Shown: piece by piece, positions 36,486-46,264 of the stretch
Numbering within the stretch: position 1 is the stretch's first letter
Layout of the letters: every line of letters begins with the position of its first letter
From: Labia minor
Lineage: Eukaryota > Arthropoda > Insecta > Dermaptera > Spongiphoridae
DNA: 64,000 bases
Direction: 5' to 3'
Assembly (NCBI GenBank): GCA_963082975.1
Contig: OY720346.1
Location: 34,003,787-34,067,786 of the forward strand
The notes under the pieces: generated by a model
Told to the model about the DNA's origin: nothing
The model's input: only the letters and a program-made list of their open reading frames with translations
Database searches by the model: none
Translations under genes and position numbers: made by a program

Positions 36486-38995
36486 GCAAAGCAAATATAT
36501 ATTATTTATTATTAAATAAATAAAAATTAAAAATATTAATATAATTGAAATGTTTTGATAAATGATTAATTTCATTTTTTGGATTAATTTATTTTTTTAC
36601 TATGACACAACATGACAAGTGTAAGATGGCAAAAAGATTTTATAAATTTTATTAATTATAATATTTGAATTCACAATGAAACATATTATTAGTTTTTATA
36701 TAATAGAAAATTTGAAAAATGTCCTTATTACCTACGATAGATTCATTGTTACACAATTTGAAGTAATTAATTTCTGACTTAAACTTGATCAAATTGTTGA
36801 TATGTGTTTGGCTCTTTGTTCATCACTTATTGGTGTGTGATTGGCAGTCAACGTATAAAAAAATTTAAATGTTAAATTTAATTCAGGTACTTTCAGGGAT
36901 TCAATCAAGCTGAAAAAATTCTATATATAGCAGTTTTATACAATTTTTAATCCTGTTTTTTAGTAATGAAAAAGCAGTAAATTAATACTATCTAACATTT
37001 GAGTATACAATATATGTTATAACCTCCGATCCTTTCTACTTATTAAATAAATAAATAAATAAATAAGAGAATAGGAAGGGAATTGGAGAGAGAGAGAGAG
37101 AGGGAGATAGTGAACTGAATATTCTTGGTTAATCTAATAATCATCAATTCAGAGCTTAATATTAATATTATAATAGAACTTGAGTTCTCCTTCGAGTGTT
37201 TCTGCATCTTTGATATTGTTTATCTTGTGTACTGAATAGAATGGCATGGAAGGACAGTGGAAGGGAAAGGGAATATTTCAAGTGCCTGGCAGTTTAGTAT
37301 AAACGTACTATGTAATAGACAGACGGTTAAAAGGGATGGTGTTGGTGCTAAAAGTGGGGGGAAGGATGAGGGTGTGAGTGTGTGTGTGAGAAGTAACCAA
37401 AATTGATCTCAACCTTCTGACAGTTTTTGTTTTTAAAATAAACAGAATACAATCAAGTAATCAGCTCAAAATAATATTAATAATAATAATATCTACACAC
37501 TCATCTGTCATCAGTACCATTAAAAGAAACAATTCTAATGAAAGAATGGAGAGATTAAGAAAATTTATTTTATTTTCAATTATCAAAGACTTATAATATT
37601 TAAATAAATATATGTCTTTTGATGCCAATTGTGTGTTAATATTAAAAAATAAGAAATAATAATAATAATAATATATTTGTGAAATCAAACTAGTGATTAA
37701 AAATAATTATTTTATTAATTTATAAAAAAATAAATGTTTACATTGAAATCTAATTAGGCAACAATTTATTTATTTATTTATCTTTATTGACTAATATATA
37801 CTGATAAATCAGAAATGAAATTTAATTAAAATTGCGGGGGCAAATGCCAGATTTGCAGCCTTCTAACCCTTTCCGAGAATCAAAAAAAAAATTTTTTTCT
37901 CAAAATCTAAACCTTTTTTGAAATTAGAAAAAATTTAATAAAACCATGTTTAGTACATAATCACAATATTCACTTATTATCCAAAAAAATAATATATATA
38001 TATAATTATTTGAAGGATATTGAATAATATTGCATTAAAATTGTATAAATTTAAGGAAATTTATAATTTGTTGAAAATCTTAAAACAATTACATAAAATA
38101 TTGTGAAATGGATAATTAAGAATAAATAAAAATAAAAATAAGAATTTATTCATTTAATTAAAAATTCAAAATAATAAGAGTAGTTATAATTTTGTAATGC
38201 TTTTGATTAAATATAAAATAAATTTTAATGGTTTATAATACAACTAAAATTAATAATAAATAAAAACTTCATTGTTCCCTAATTATGTCAATATATTAAT
38301 GAATTATTTTATAATATTATAATTAAAATTTAGAATTAATTCTGTAAAATAATCGATTTTCATCAATGAAATTAATTTTTTTTAGTAGTTTTATGTTTTA
38401 ATATGTTATATTAAAAATTATTAATATAGATTTTTTTTTAACATTACCTTTTCAGTTACTTTATAATAATTTAATAATAAAATTAAATTAAAAAAGTTAT
38501 TTATTAATTGAAATTATATGGAATAATTTAGTAATAAAAAATATTAATATAAGAATTTCTTTTTGATTAAATACCAATAATATTGATAATATAAAATAGT
38601 ATGATTAATTTCTTTAGGCAGTGACCAGGTCTCCCCACAACAATTTCTTATACCTAAAATATCTTTCTTTCGAGAAGAATAAGCCACTCATTGAGAATTA
38701 CTTTTCATTTACATATAATATTATTAGTGCCTTCATGCATCTACTCTCACTAAGCTCCTGAAAATAAGTTCTATAATTTCAATTTTTCAATTTTTTTAAC
38801 GCAGAGTAACAATTCAATATTGGTCATAGAAGTATAGTTTTTATATTTTATCCATAAATGGACCATATATCTTCATCTATTTAAATAGTAGGTAAAGATG
38901 AAAGATCAAAATTTTTGTATTATTTATTATTTATTTATAAATATGAATGTGCGATTTATTTGAGTATTTATTTTTTCAACTTTTTTCATATTATT
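36486..38995. other. Long AT-rich stretch with a Rep-2 fragment
   Basis: Rep-2 fragment at 36,805-36,953 (GTGTTTGGCTCTTTGTTCA, GGTACTTTCAGGGATTCAA). (GA)n at 37,085-37,105 and a unique segment at 37,170-37,420. The rest is A/T-rich without coding signal. Confidence 0.6.
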
Positions 38996-39001
38996 ACCAA
39001 A

Positions 39002-39227
39002 GCGCCACAGGGTGAGAGGTTAGCGCAACTGACTCACATTTTCATGGTAATGGTGGGTTCAAGTCCCGAGTCTGGCAAGGGATTTTCTCTAGCTGGTGTC
39101 TATGGGAAGGAGTCCACCCAGCCTTCTGGATCAACATTGGGAAGCTACTTGATAAAAAAGTAGCGCCTCCAATCAAGAAAATCAATGTAAAGGTTGATAG
39201 GACCCGTAAGTTGGTATTAAAAAAAGA
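39002..39227 (+). repeat. SINE-B, tRNA-derived, single copy
   Basis: The head carries a perfect A-box TAGCGCAACTG (matches TRGYNNANNNG) at ~39,020 and a perfect B-box GTTCAAGTC (matches GWTCRANNC) at ~39,057, spaced as in a tRNA gene. The body continues CTGGTGTCTATGGGAAGG and CAACATTGGGAAGCTACTTG and ends in an A-rich stretch with AAAAAAAG. The head does not fold as a complete functional tRNA, so I call a SINE rather than a tRNA gene. Confidence 0.75.
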
Positions 39228-39289
39228 ATCGGTCGCTACAAAATACGAAATTCCTTGGCCATAGCAACTTATTCCTCTATATTTAGAGT

Positions 39290-39530
39290 CACCTCTATCC
39301 AACTCTTAATCTTTCCTAACTCCATCAAATGATTCTATATGTTATTGACCTACCGCATCTACTAACTTGATCGTTTTTGTGATTGGTCTTTTTTACCCGT
39401 TCTAGCCACGTGTCTCATTTATAACAACATCCTCCTTTTAAATATGAAGATGCTTAGAGGTCATGTGTCTATAAAAGCAATTTTTAATTAGTCAGATTCT
39501 CTTTTCGTCATAGACCACCCTCACATATAC
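39290..39530 (-). mobile_element. Highly decayed LINE 3' fragment
   Basis: Minus-strand traces of the same reverse-transcriptase tail: the plus strand shows CTAGCCACGTGTCTCATTTA and GTCATAGACCACCCTC, equivalent to ARMGE and SMTLGDE positions of better copies. Much mutated. Confidence 0.5.
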
Positions 39531-41396
39531 ATTATTTTATATATATATCAATGAGTGTCTTTAAGGTGTTTTGTTTGAGTTAGTTTGTCCTTGTTTTTGT
39601 TTTTCTCCTCAGAATTACCTAGTGACAGATGATATTGTGAATTGTGGTTAATAAGAGGCTGGAAAGAAAGATAATCCTTTCACTATATTTTCATATTTTT
39701 TCATATTTATTTATTAAAAGCAAGATACAGGTATATAGATTAGACAGAAAGAACCAATTTTTCTATTAAATTTTGATTAGATTAGATCTATTTACAGATT
39801 AACCCTTTGCCGGCCCTAACGCTTAAAAAATATTAAAAAAATTTTTTTTTTTTACTCTCAAATTTGTTGGTAGAGGAATTGTCAATTAATAAATTATATT
39901 AATAATTACCAACTCTCATAAAAAATACAAATTATAATTGAATTTTGACATTTAGAATGGAAGTAATAAAGTAAACATTTTTCTAATAATTCATTTTAGA
40001 AATTTATTTTTGTTTTTGATTTCACAATAAAATTTATTATAAAATATAAAAGAATTAATAAAAGTTAAATAAAATTAGAAAACGGACAATTCATTTTTGT
40101 CGATTTGAATAATAATAATAATAATAATAATAATAGTATAAATATAATTATATAATATAATATAATTATGATATTTTGTTAATGCTACTCGTTAACCAAA
40201 TAAATTTTCATCCTTTAATAATATTAAATCAATTTCGTCGCACAAGAGAATTCATGAATTGGCTTCCCTCTCTCTCTCTCTGTCTCACTCCCTCGGATAT
40301 CTCAATTTGCATTAAGACCTGTTCTACCCCACAATTTGCAGTTGGCCGGTCTTCTATTCTCCCTCTCCTTCACTCCTTCCTCCGACCCTGTTCTTCTCTA
40401 TTGCCACAAACCGAAACATCATCACATTAACATCAAGTCCACTAGGGAAATATATTCATTTGTGTGGGTGGAATGACATTGATGCACATCCCCTTTCCCC
40501 TTCCCCTCATTTGAATCAATCAAGATGGTAAACGGGCAACCCCCTCTGCATACACAACGTAACAACACACTCGCTATTAGACAGATGTTACCATTAGAGC
40601 ATTAGTGTTGCTTCAGCTGACAAGCCAATACAACACTTCACGTTCTCATTCAGATGATAAACAAAATTTAATTTCTTATCTACACCTAAAAAGGAAAAAA
40701 AAATATATTAAATTTATTGATTAATTAATCAAATACTTATTTTTATAATAATATACTCATTTAAAATAATAAATAACAATTTTTAAATAGAAATTATGAA
40801 AATATATTAATTTATATAATTATAAATCATCAATTGGCTTACAATAAAAAGGAATACAACAATAATGTATATTGAGGATTTTGGCTTCTGTTTCTAAATT
40901 ATCTTTATCTAACAACCAAGCGTTCCTATGTGGTGCTTTCCTTTCAATCAGTTAATCAATTTTTTTAAATAATAATAATAACTGTGTGAAGTGTATTCAA
41001 TTTTATTTAGATATAATTTTTTTTTTAAATTTTACATTTTTTTACATATTTATATTTTAGGATAATATATAAAATTTGCTTAGTAAAATATCACATAAAT
41101 TAACCAGAATAAAATACTAATCATCCAACAACAAAAGATTTTCTCTTTTAAAAGCTATTTATAGGATGGTTGTTATATAATAGTAAAAATATGTGAGATA
41201 GAAATAAAATGTGTCAAAATTCAACATTTCAAGTCATTCTTCAGTGAAAAGTGAGAGTGAACAAATTTGGCAGTCATATAAGATTAAACAAATAAAGTAG
41301 TAAAAGTAAATATTATTGAAATAATAAAAATTTAAATAAATAATTTTAAAAAGAAAAATTACAAATAAAATAACTAAATATATATATATATATATA
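39531..41396. other. Non-coding stretch with a unique island
   Basis: (AAT)n at 40,107-40,134; an apparently unique, GC-richer region at 40,230-40,660 (ACTCCCTCGGATATCTC, GTTGCTTCAGCTGACAAGCC); a (TA)n tract at 41,377-41,396 into which the LTR element inserted. No gene supported. Confidence 0.55.
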
Positions 41397-41875
41397 TGTA
41401 GGGAATTTCGTTGTCTAGGGGTTGTTTAGCAAAAAATATCTGTTTTGTTTAAATGGTTGCAAAAATATCGTTTTATTGAATAAAGATGAACAAGATAAAA
41501 AACAGTGTAAAAATAAATGAAAATGTAACTTCTTCGTTTCTTGAATACTTCTGGCGATGTACAAAGGACTGTAGAGTGTCGACTGTAAAACTAACTCGAA
41601 TTGTGCTGGTGTCCTTTTTAAAAGGAAGTCCAAACAGCTGGAACTCGGTTGCTATTGGTCGGTGGCGTGGAGTGGGAGAATGGCGGCGACGGTGATGGTA
41701 GCGCATGGTGGGGAGGCGGCGACGGCGTCTGGGGCGCTCGCTGCTTGGAGCGGCGTTGAGAGGAAGCACCAACTCCGATGATATTGTGGTTGAGAATGGC
41801 TGACTTTGAGGCAGCAAGATGCGCCAGGCTTTTGATGAGTCGGACGGTGATGAGCCAAAAGGCTCCATTCCCACA
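41397..41875 (-). repeat. 3' LTR
   Basis: 479 bp, reads identical to the 5' LTR. On the minus strand it contributes the last ~132 codons of the gag frame and a polyadenylation signal AATAAA (41,477-41,472) that overlaps the TAA stop codon. Confidence 0.95.
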
Positions 41876-44544
41876 TTCGGCCGTCCTGCGATGTATTCGG
41901 CCTCGAATACGTCAATCTTCTTTTCCTTATCTCTCCACTTCGCCTTCGTTTTTCGATATTTATCGATTTTTTTCTTCACGTAAAATAGTATATCTTGTGA
42001 TTTGGATAAATCATTTATGCCTGTTTCTAAATTTAAATCCACATTAAAATCTTCATTTCCTTTATTTAAAACACTATCTTCAGTTTCAACTTTACTTGCA
42101 GTTTGTGTTTTATCATTATCGTTAGAACTTTCTTCTTTAATTTCGTCTAATTTTAAAAGGACATTTGCTAAATTTAATTTTGCTTCTTTATTTTCTTCAT
42201 TTGCTTGTTTTTCATAAATCACTTTTGCCAATTTTAAAACTTTCCAGGCGAATTTTAAATTAGTAACGTCATCTTCTTCACTGTCTTTCTCACCATCTTC
42301 ACTTTCAGGCATTGTTTCATCAAGATAAAACATTTTATCATTGGGATCAATCTCTTCTTCACGAATTGTTTTATTTCGATCTTCTGAAGTGCTTTCATCC
42401 TTATCAACTTCCATTGATTCATCGTCATTAACTTTATCCTCTTCATTAACTTCACTTTCGGTCTTTTTTTCATTATCAGTCGTTAGAGATTCTTTATCTT
42501 CATTCTTTTCTTCTTTGACTTGCTCTTTATCAGTCTCTCCTTTTTTATTAGATTCTTTCTTTTCAGTCTCTTCTTTTTTATCAGATTGTTTCTTATCAGT
42601 CTCTTCTATTTTCTCCGATTCTTTCTTTTCAGTTTCTTCTTCTTTTTCAATTACTTCTTTCTTTTCTGGTTCTTCTTCTTTTCCTACCTCCATCTTTTCA
42701 TTTTCACTCTCTTCTTTCTTCTTCTCTTCAGAAGAGGGCTCTTTTTCTTCTTTAACTTCTGGTTTGGTTTCTTCTGCCTTTTTCACATCTTTTTCCTCTT
42801 TAGTTGTTTCTTTTTCTTTTGGTGTTTCATCTTTTTTTTCTATGGATTCATTTACTTTAGCTTCTTTCGTATCAATTTTCTCTGTTTTCTTTTTAGTTTG
42901 GGATTCTGTTATATTGTTTAAAGTGAGTTTTTCACTATCCTCTTCCTGTATCTTGTTTATGTATAGAGAAAGATTCGTCTCTGTTGAACTTTTTATCTCG
43001 GTGTTCATTATCTCTGTTTCTTCGGTTATCTTCTTTAAAGTTATTCCTTGGGGACTTAATGTTGTTTCAGCTTGTACTAGGAGATCACTACCGATGATGA
43101 CTGGTTCATTTATTACTTCTGACGGGACAACATGAATTGGAACATCATAGCTGGATGAGTCAATTATGATTGGTGTCTGGAAGTATCCTAATGGTTGAAT
43201 TTTAACTTTTCCTAGTCCGGTGAACACTTTTTTGGACTCTGTGAGGTCGGGATGGTTTATTTCATGCCATGCCGATTCGCTGACTAATGTTGCACAGGCT
43301 CCGGTGTCGATTAATGCTTTCATATGGTACCCGTTAAGCTGGATGTTTTTATGGTAATTTGTTTCACCATGATATGACACAATGTTGATATTTCTGTTTA
43401 TGGACTTTTTCGGGCATTGAGGTGACTTGTGCCCAAATTCGTTGCAACTGAAGCACTTAGTCCCTTTGTCTTTGAATGGACATGTATTTGTCGAGTGTTG
43501 TGGGTCCCCACAATTGAAACATCGTGTTTTTATGACTGGCTTTGTTGATCTGATCTGGTTGGGTTTTTGTTCTTCCTGTCTTCTGGCGGGTGTAACCAAT
43601 TCTTGAGGTTTTGTTTTTCTCATTCGAGCGCATATTTTAATTTTGCGCTTGAAAACCTCTAAACTAGATGCATCATGCAAGAACATTTTCTGGTTTGGAT
43701 CAGGTATTCCATTTATGACGTAATCCATCAAGACCTGATCGCTTGCATTTACTTGATTTGCCAATTCTTTCATTCGTAGATAATAAGCAAAGGCGTCTTC
43801 ATTTTTCTCTATCATGGAGTTTCCGAGTTGTCTGAAAATGTCCGCTGCGTTAACTTTTTCAGAAAATTCTTTTAGCAGAATACTTTTGAGCTTCTTCCAG
43901 GAGTTTATATTTTGTTCACTGTCCACCAAAGTTTTTGCTAAGCCTTGAATTGATCGTTTGGCAAGTATCAGCACGTGTCTGTCGTCCAAATCGTAGAGTG
44001 AAGCGGCTTCGTCGATTTCAGTGACCCATTTATTGATTGGATACTTGGTTGATCCATCGTATTTCTTAATTGTTGATTCGATGTCTTGTATTTGGACGTG
44101 TCTTCTGTAGTTGTTATGACTCGGTATAGGTTGTTCGGTTCGTGTGCTTCGAGCCGGAGAATGAACTATTTCCAGTTCTTCTTCTTCTTCTTCTTCTTCA
44201 TCATCATCTTCTTCTTCATCATCATCATCATCTTCGTCCAGTGTACATAACCAAGATAGAATTTTACCTCTAATTAGTTCGTCGCTGTCTTGCTCAGGAA
44301 GATTGAGTATATTAGATGTTTGATGTAGTTGCTTACTGGATAGTTTTTCCGTTAATTCTTCATATTTTTTCTCATATTCTTCAGAACCTTCAACAAAGTT
44401 GAACCCTTCAAAGTTGAGTAGGGTTTTTCTATTGAGGCGGCATGTTGCGTCACCGGTTATTATTGTTTTTAGTCCTTTCAATTCATTTGGTTGGGCCTGC
44501 ATTATGTTTTTTGCGATTTTTGGAAAACGAGCCAATTTCGACAT
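41473..44544 (-). CDS. Gag-protease polyprotein with NASP-like histone-chaperone segment (1,023 aa)
   Basis: Intact frame from ATG at 44,544. Residues 103-124: Asp/Glu run. About 155-310: Ty3/gypsy-type capsid (KYDGSTKYPINKWVTEID; KNEDAFAYYLRMKELANQV; VINGIPDP). 342-355 and 364-377: two CCHC zinc knuckles (CX2CX4HX4C) for nucleic-acid binding. 390-505: retroviral-type aspartic protease with ALIDTGA at 410-416. 548-735: Lys/Glu-rich low-complexity tract. 745-800: SEDGEKDSEEDDV then NLKFAWKVLKLAKVIYEKQ and EAKLNLANVLLKLDEIK, which by memory of the family resembles the SHNi-TPR region of the histone H3-H4 chaperone NASP; in NASP an acidic tract also precedes these helices. From residue 891 the protein is LTR-encoded. 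There are no RT/RNaseH/IN domains. The NASP assignment is by eye, not by alignment. Confidence 0.9.
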   Translation of the reverse strand: MSKLARFPKIAKNIMQAQPNELKGLKTIITGDATCRLNRKTLLNFEGFNFVEGSEEYEKKYEELTEKLSSKQLHQTSNILNLPEQDSDELIRGKILSWLCTLDEDDDDDEEEDDDEEEEEEEELEIVHSPARSTRTEQPIPSHNNYRRHVQIQDIESTIKKYDGSTKYPINKWVTEIDEAASLYDLDDRHVLILAKRSIQGLAKTLVDSEQNINSWKKLKSILLKEFSEKVNAADIFRQLGNSMIEKNEDAFAYYLRMKELANQVNASDQVLMDYVINGIPDPNQKMFLHDASSLEVFKRKIKICARMRKTKPQELVTPARRQEEQKPNQIRSTKPVIKTRCFNCGDPQHSTNTCPFKDKGTKCFSCNEFGHKSPQCPKKSINRNINIVSYHGETNYHKNIQLNGYHMKALIDTGACATLVSESAWHEINHPDLTESKKVFTGLGKVKIQPLGYFQTPIIIDSSSYDVPIHVVPSEVINEPVIIGSDLLVQAETTLSPQGITLKKITEETEIMNTEIKSSTETNLSLYINKIQEEDSEKLTLNNITESQTKKKTEKIDTKEAKVNESIEKKDETPKEKETTKEEKDVKKAEETKPEVKEEKEPSSEEKKKEESENEKMEVGKEEEPEKKEVIEKEEETEKKESEKIEETDKKQSDKKEETEKKESNKKGETDKEQVKEEKNEDKESLTTDNEKKTESEVNEEDKVNDDESMEVDKDESTSEDRNKTIREEEIDPNDKMFYLDETMPESEDGEKDSEEDDVTNLKFAWKVLKLAKVIYEKQANEENKEAKLNLANVLLKLDEIKEESSNDNDKTQTASKVETEDSVLNKGNEDFNVDLNLETGINDLSKSQDILFYVKKKIDKYRKTKAKWRDKEKKIDVFEAEYIAGRPNVGMEPFGSSPSDSSKAWRILLPQSQPFSTTISSELVLPLNAAPSSERPRRRRRLPTMRYHHRRRHSPTPRHRPIATEFQLFGLPFKKDTSTIRVSFTVDTLQSFVHRQKYSRNEEVTFSFIFTLFFILFIFIQ

Positions 44545-44579
44545 CTTTAATATATTTTTATTTCTTTAATCTTCACTGT

Positions 44580-44850
44580 ATTATATCTTGTATTTTCTTT
44601 CTTGATGATTATTCACAAAAAAAAATCTTGAAAGTGAATAAGTTTTCAATCTTAAATCTTGAATCTTTTCCTTGACAATTATTCACAAAAATCTTGAGAG
44701 TAAATAAATCTTCAATCTTGAATCTTGTATCGTTTTCGTAAGAATTATTCACAAAAATCTTGAAAGTGAATAAGACTTGAATCTTGAATCTTGTATCTTT
44801 TCTTGAAGATTATTCACATAAAATCTTGAGAGTGAACAAGTCTAGGAATC
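44580..44850. repeat. Tandem repeats of ~66 bp in the LTR element leader
   Basis: The phrase ATTATTCAC recurs at 44,608, 44,678, 44,744 and 44,809 (periods 70, 66, 65), each followed by AAAATCTTGA(A/G)AGTGAATAA and CAATCTTGAATCTTGTATC. About 3.5 units lie between the primer-binding site and the gag start on the minus strand, i.e. in the RNA leader. Confidence 0.88.
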
Positions 44851-44906
44851 TTCTTTTGCCCGAACGATAAACGAGTTGTTTTCAATCACGGACTGAGCCT
44901 CCAATT

Positions 44907-45385
44907 TGTAGGGAATTTCGTTGTCTAGGGGTTGTTTAGCAAAAAATATCTGTTTTGTTTAAATGGTTGCAAAAATATCGTTTTATTGAATAAAGATGAA
45001 CAAGATAAAAAACAGTGTAAAAATAAATGAAAATGTAACTTCTTCGTTTCTTGAATACTTCTGGCGATGTACAAAGGACTGTAGAGTGTCGACTGTAAAA
45101 CTAACTCGAATTGTGCTGGTGTCCTTTTTAAAAGGAAGTCCAAACAGCTGGAACTCGGTTGCTATTGGTCGGTGGCGTGGAGTGGGAGAATGGCGGCGAC
45201 GGTGATGGTAGCGCATGGTGGGGAGGCGGCGACGGCGTCTGGGGCGCTCGCTGCTTGGAGCGGCGTTGAGAGGAAGCACCAACTCCGATGATATTGTGGT
45301 TGAGAATGGCTGACTTTGAGGCAGCAAGATGCGCCAGGCTTTTGATGAGTCGGACGGTGATGAGCCAAAAGGCTCCATTCCCACA
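44907..45385 (-). repeat. 5' LTR
   Basis: 479 bp, reads identical to the 3' LTR. The same coding stretch is present (44,983-45,384), so the LTR is both promoter/terminator and coding. CCTTTTAAAAAGG near 45,120-45,133 on the minus strand is a possible weak TATA-like site. Confidence 0.95.
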
Positions 45386-45636
45386 TATATATATATATAT
45401 TTAATATCAAAAGTGTAATATGAATAAAATAATATAATCTCGAGAGATCGATTGCCAAGAAAATTAAAAACTATATTAGAGAAGAAATTATTAATAAAAT
45501 AAATAATAAAATCTAGAATTAATAAGAGATTTCTTAAAGTGAAGTTATAAATATCAGGACCTAATACTTCTAATTCTAAAGGGTGTTCACCGCAGTGGTC
45601 AAGGTAAATTGCTTCAAATAGAAAAACAAATAAGTT
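45386..45636. other. Short non-coding gap
   Basis: AT-rich, starting with the remainder of the (TA)n tract. Nothing else recognised. Confidence 0.6.
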
Positions 45637-46264
45637 GACCTGTGGCCAGGTCCGAACCGACCGACGGTTTGAAGTAAATTAATTTCCAGCTACAGAAACA
45701 ATTTCAAATAATTTTAATATATCTATTAATGTAATAAAAAACAGATATGGATACATAAATAATAAATATAAACATTTTTAATTTTATTTTATTTATAATA
45801 TATATGCAAGACCAGGCTGTGACGTCATGAATGGCTGGATGACGTCATATAATTTTAAATCAAGAAAAAACTAATAAATATGATTTTCCCGAGGATAAAA
45901 CCAATACAAAGTGCATGATTCGTGGTGATATATAAAAAAATCTCCTCATGTGAAATTTGGTGTGAAAATAACCCTTTCCTTCCTATCGTCGATCGCTAAT
46001 ACTACCACTTCCGGTTTCCGGATTTACACCAAAAGTTGATCAATTCATCCCACTGATGCATTAAGTAAATATACCAAATTTCATCAAAATCGGTTGAGCC
46101 GTTCAGGCTGTACACATCTATACGGACGGACGGACAGACATCATGCTAAAAATACTTTTTTCTGTTTAGAAAATGCATGATTCGTGGAGATATGTAAAAA
46201 TCTCCACATGTGAAATTTGGTGTGAAAACAATACCTCCCTTACTATCGTCGGTCGGTAAAAATT
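45637..46264 (+). repeat. Rep-1 copy 3, long form with duplicated right module
   Basis: Left end ACCTGTGGCCAGGTCCG with ACCGACCGAC. Then an extra ~200-bp segment containing TGACGTCATGAATGGCTGG and a repeat TGACGTCAT. One right-end-like module (CCTATCGTCGATCGCTAA at ~45,982) precedes CCACTTCCGGTTTCCGG, and the true right end is CTATCGTCGGTCGGTAAAAA. The segment 45,637-45,840 is repeated inverted at 53,625-53,822. Confidence 0.78.

Larger units (their letters stand above)
41397..45385 (-). mobile_element. LTR retrotransposon, gag-only with captured host-like segment, 3,989 bp
   Basis: Two 479-bp direct repeats (41,397-41,875 and 44,907-45,385) read identically throughout and have TG...CA ends on both strands (TGTAGGGAAT...ATTCCCACA). 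The element is inserted in a (TA)n tract, so the target duplication (compatible with TATA) is masked. Transcription is on the minus strand: the 5' LTR is at the right. Three bases after it is a primer-binding candidate TGGAGGCTCAGTCCGTGA (44,903-44,886). One long frame fills the interior. No reverse transcriptase, RNase H or integrase is present, so movement must have used another element's enzymes. Confidence 0.95.

Noticed and set aside
39002..39075. Functional tRNA gene
   Set aside because: A and B boxes are present but the acceptor and anticodon stems do not pair; body and A-rich tail fit a SINE.
42341..43135. 264-codon plus-strand frame rich in Ser/Phe
   Set aside because: Antisense shadow of the Lys/Glu-rich tract of the minus-strand gag frame; the Ser/Phe composition is just its complement.
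44580..44850. CRISPR-like spaced repeats
   Set aside because: Units are contiguous imperfect tandem repeats in a retroelement leader of a eukaryotic genome; no unique spacers.
41397..45385. Endogenous retrovirus
   Set aside because: No pol or env is present; capsid and knuckles fit a gypsy-like retrotransposon derivative.
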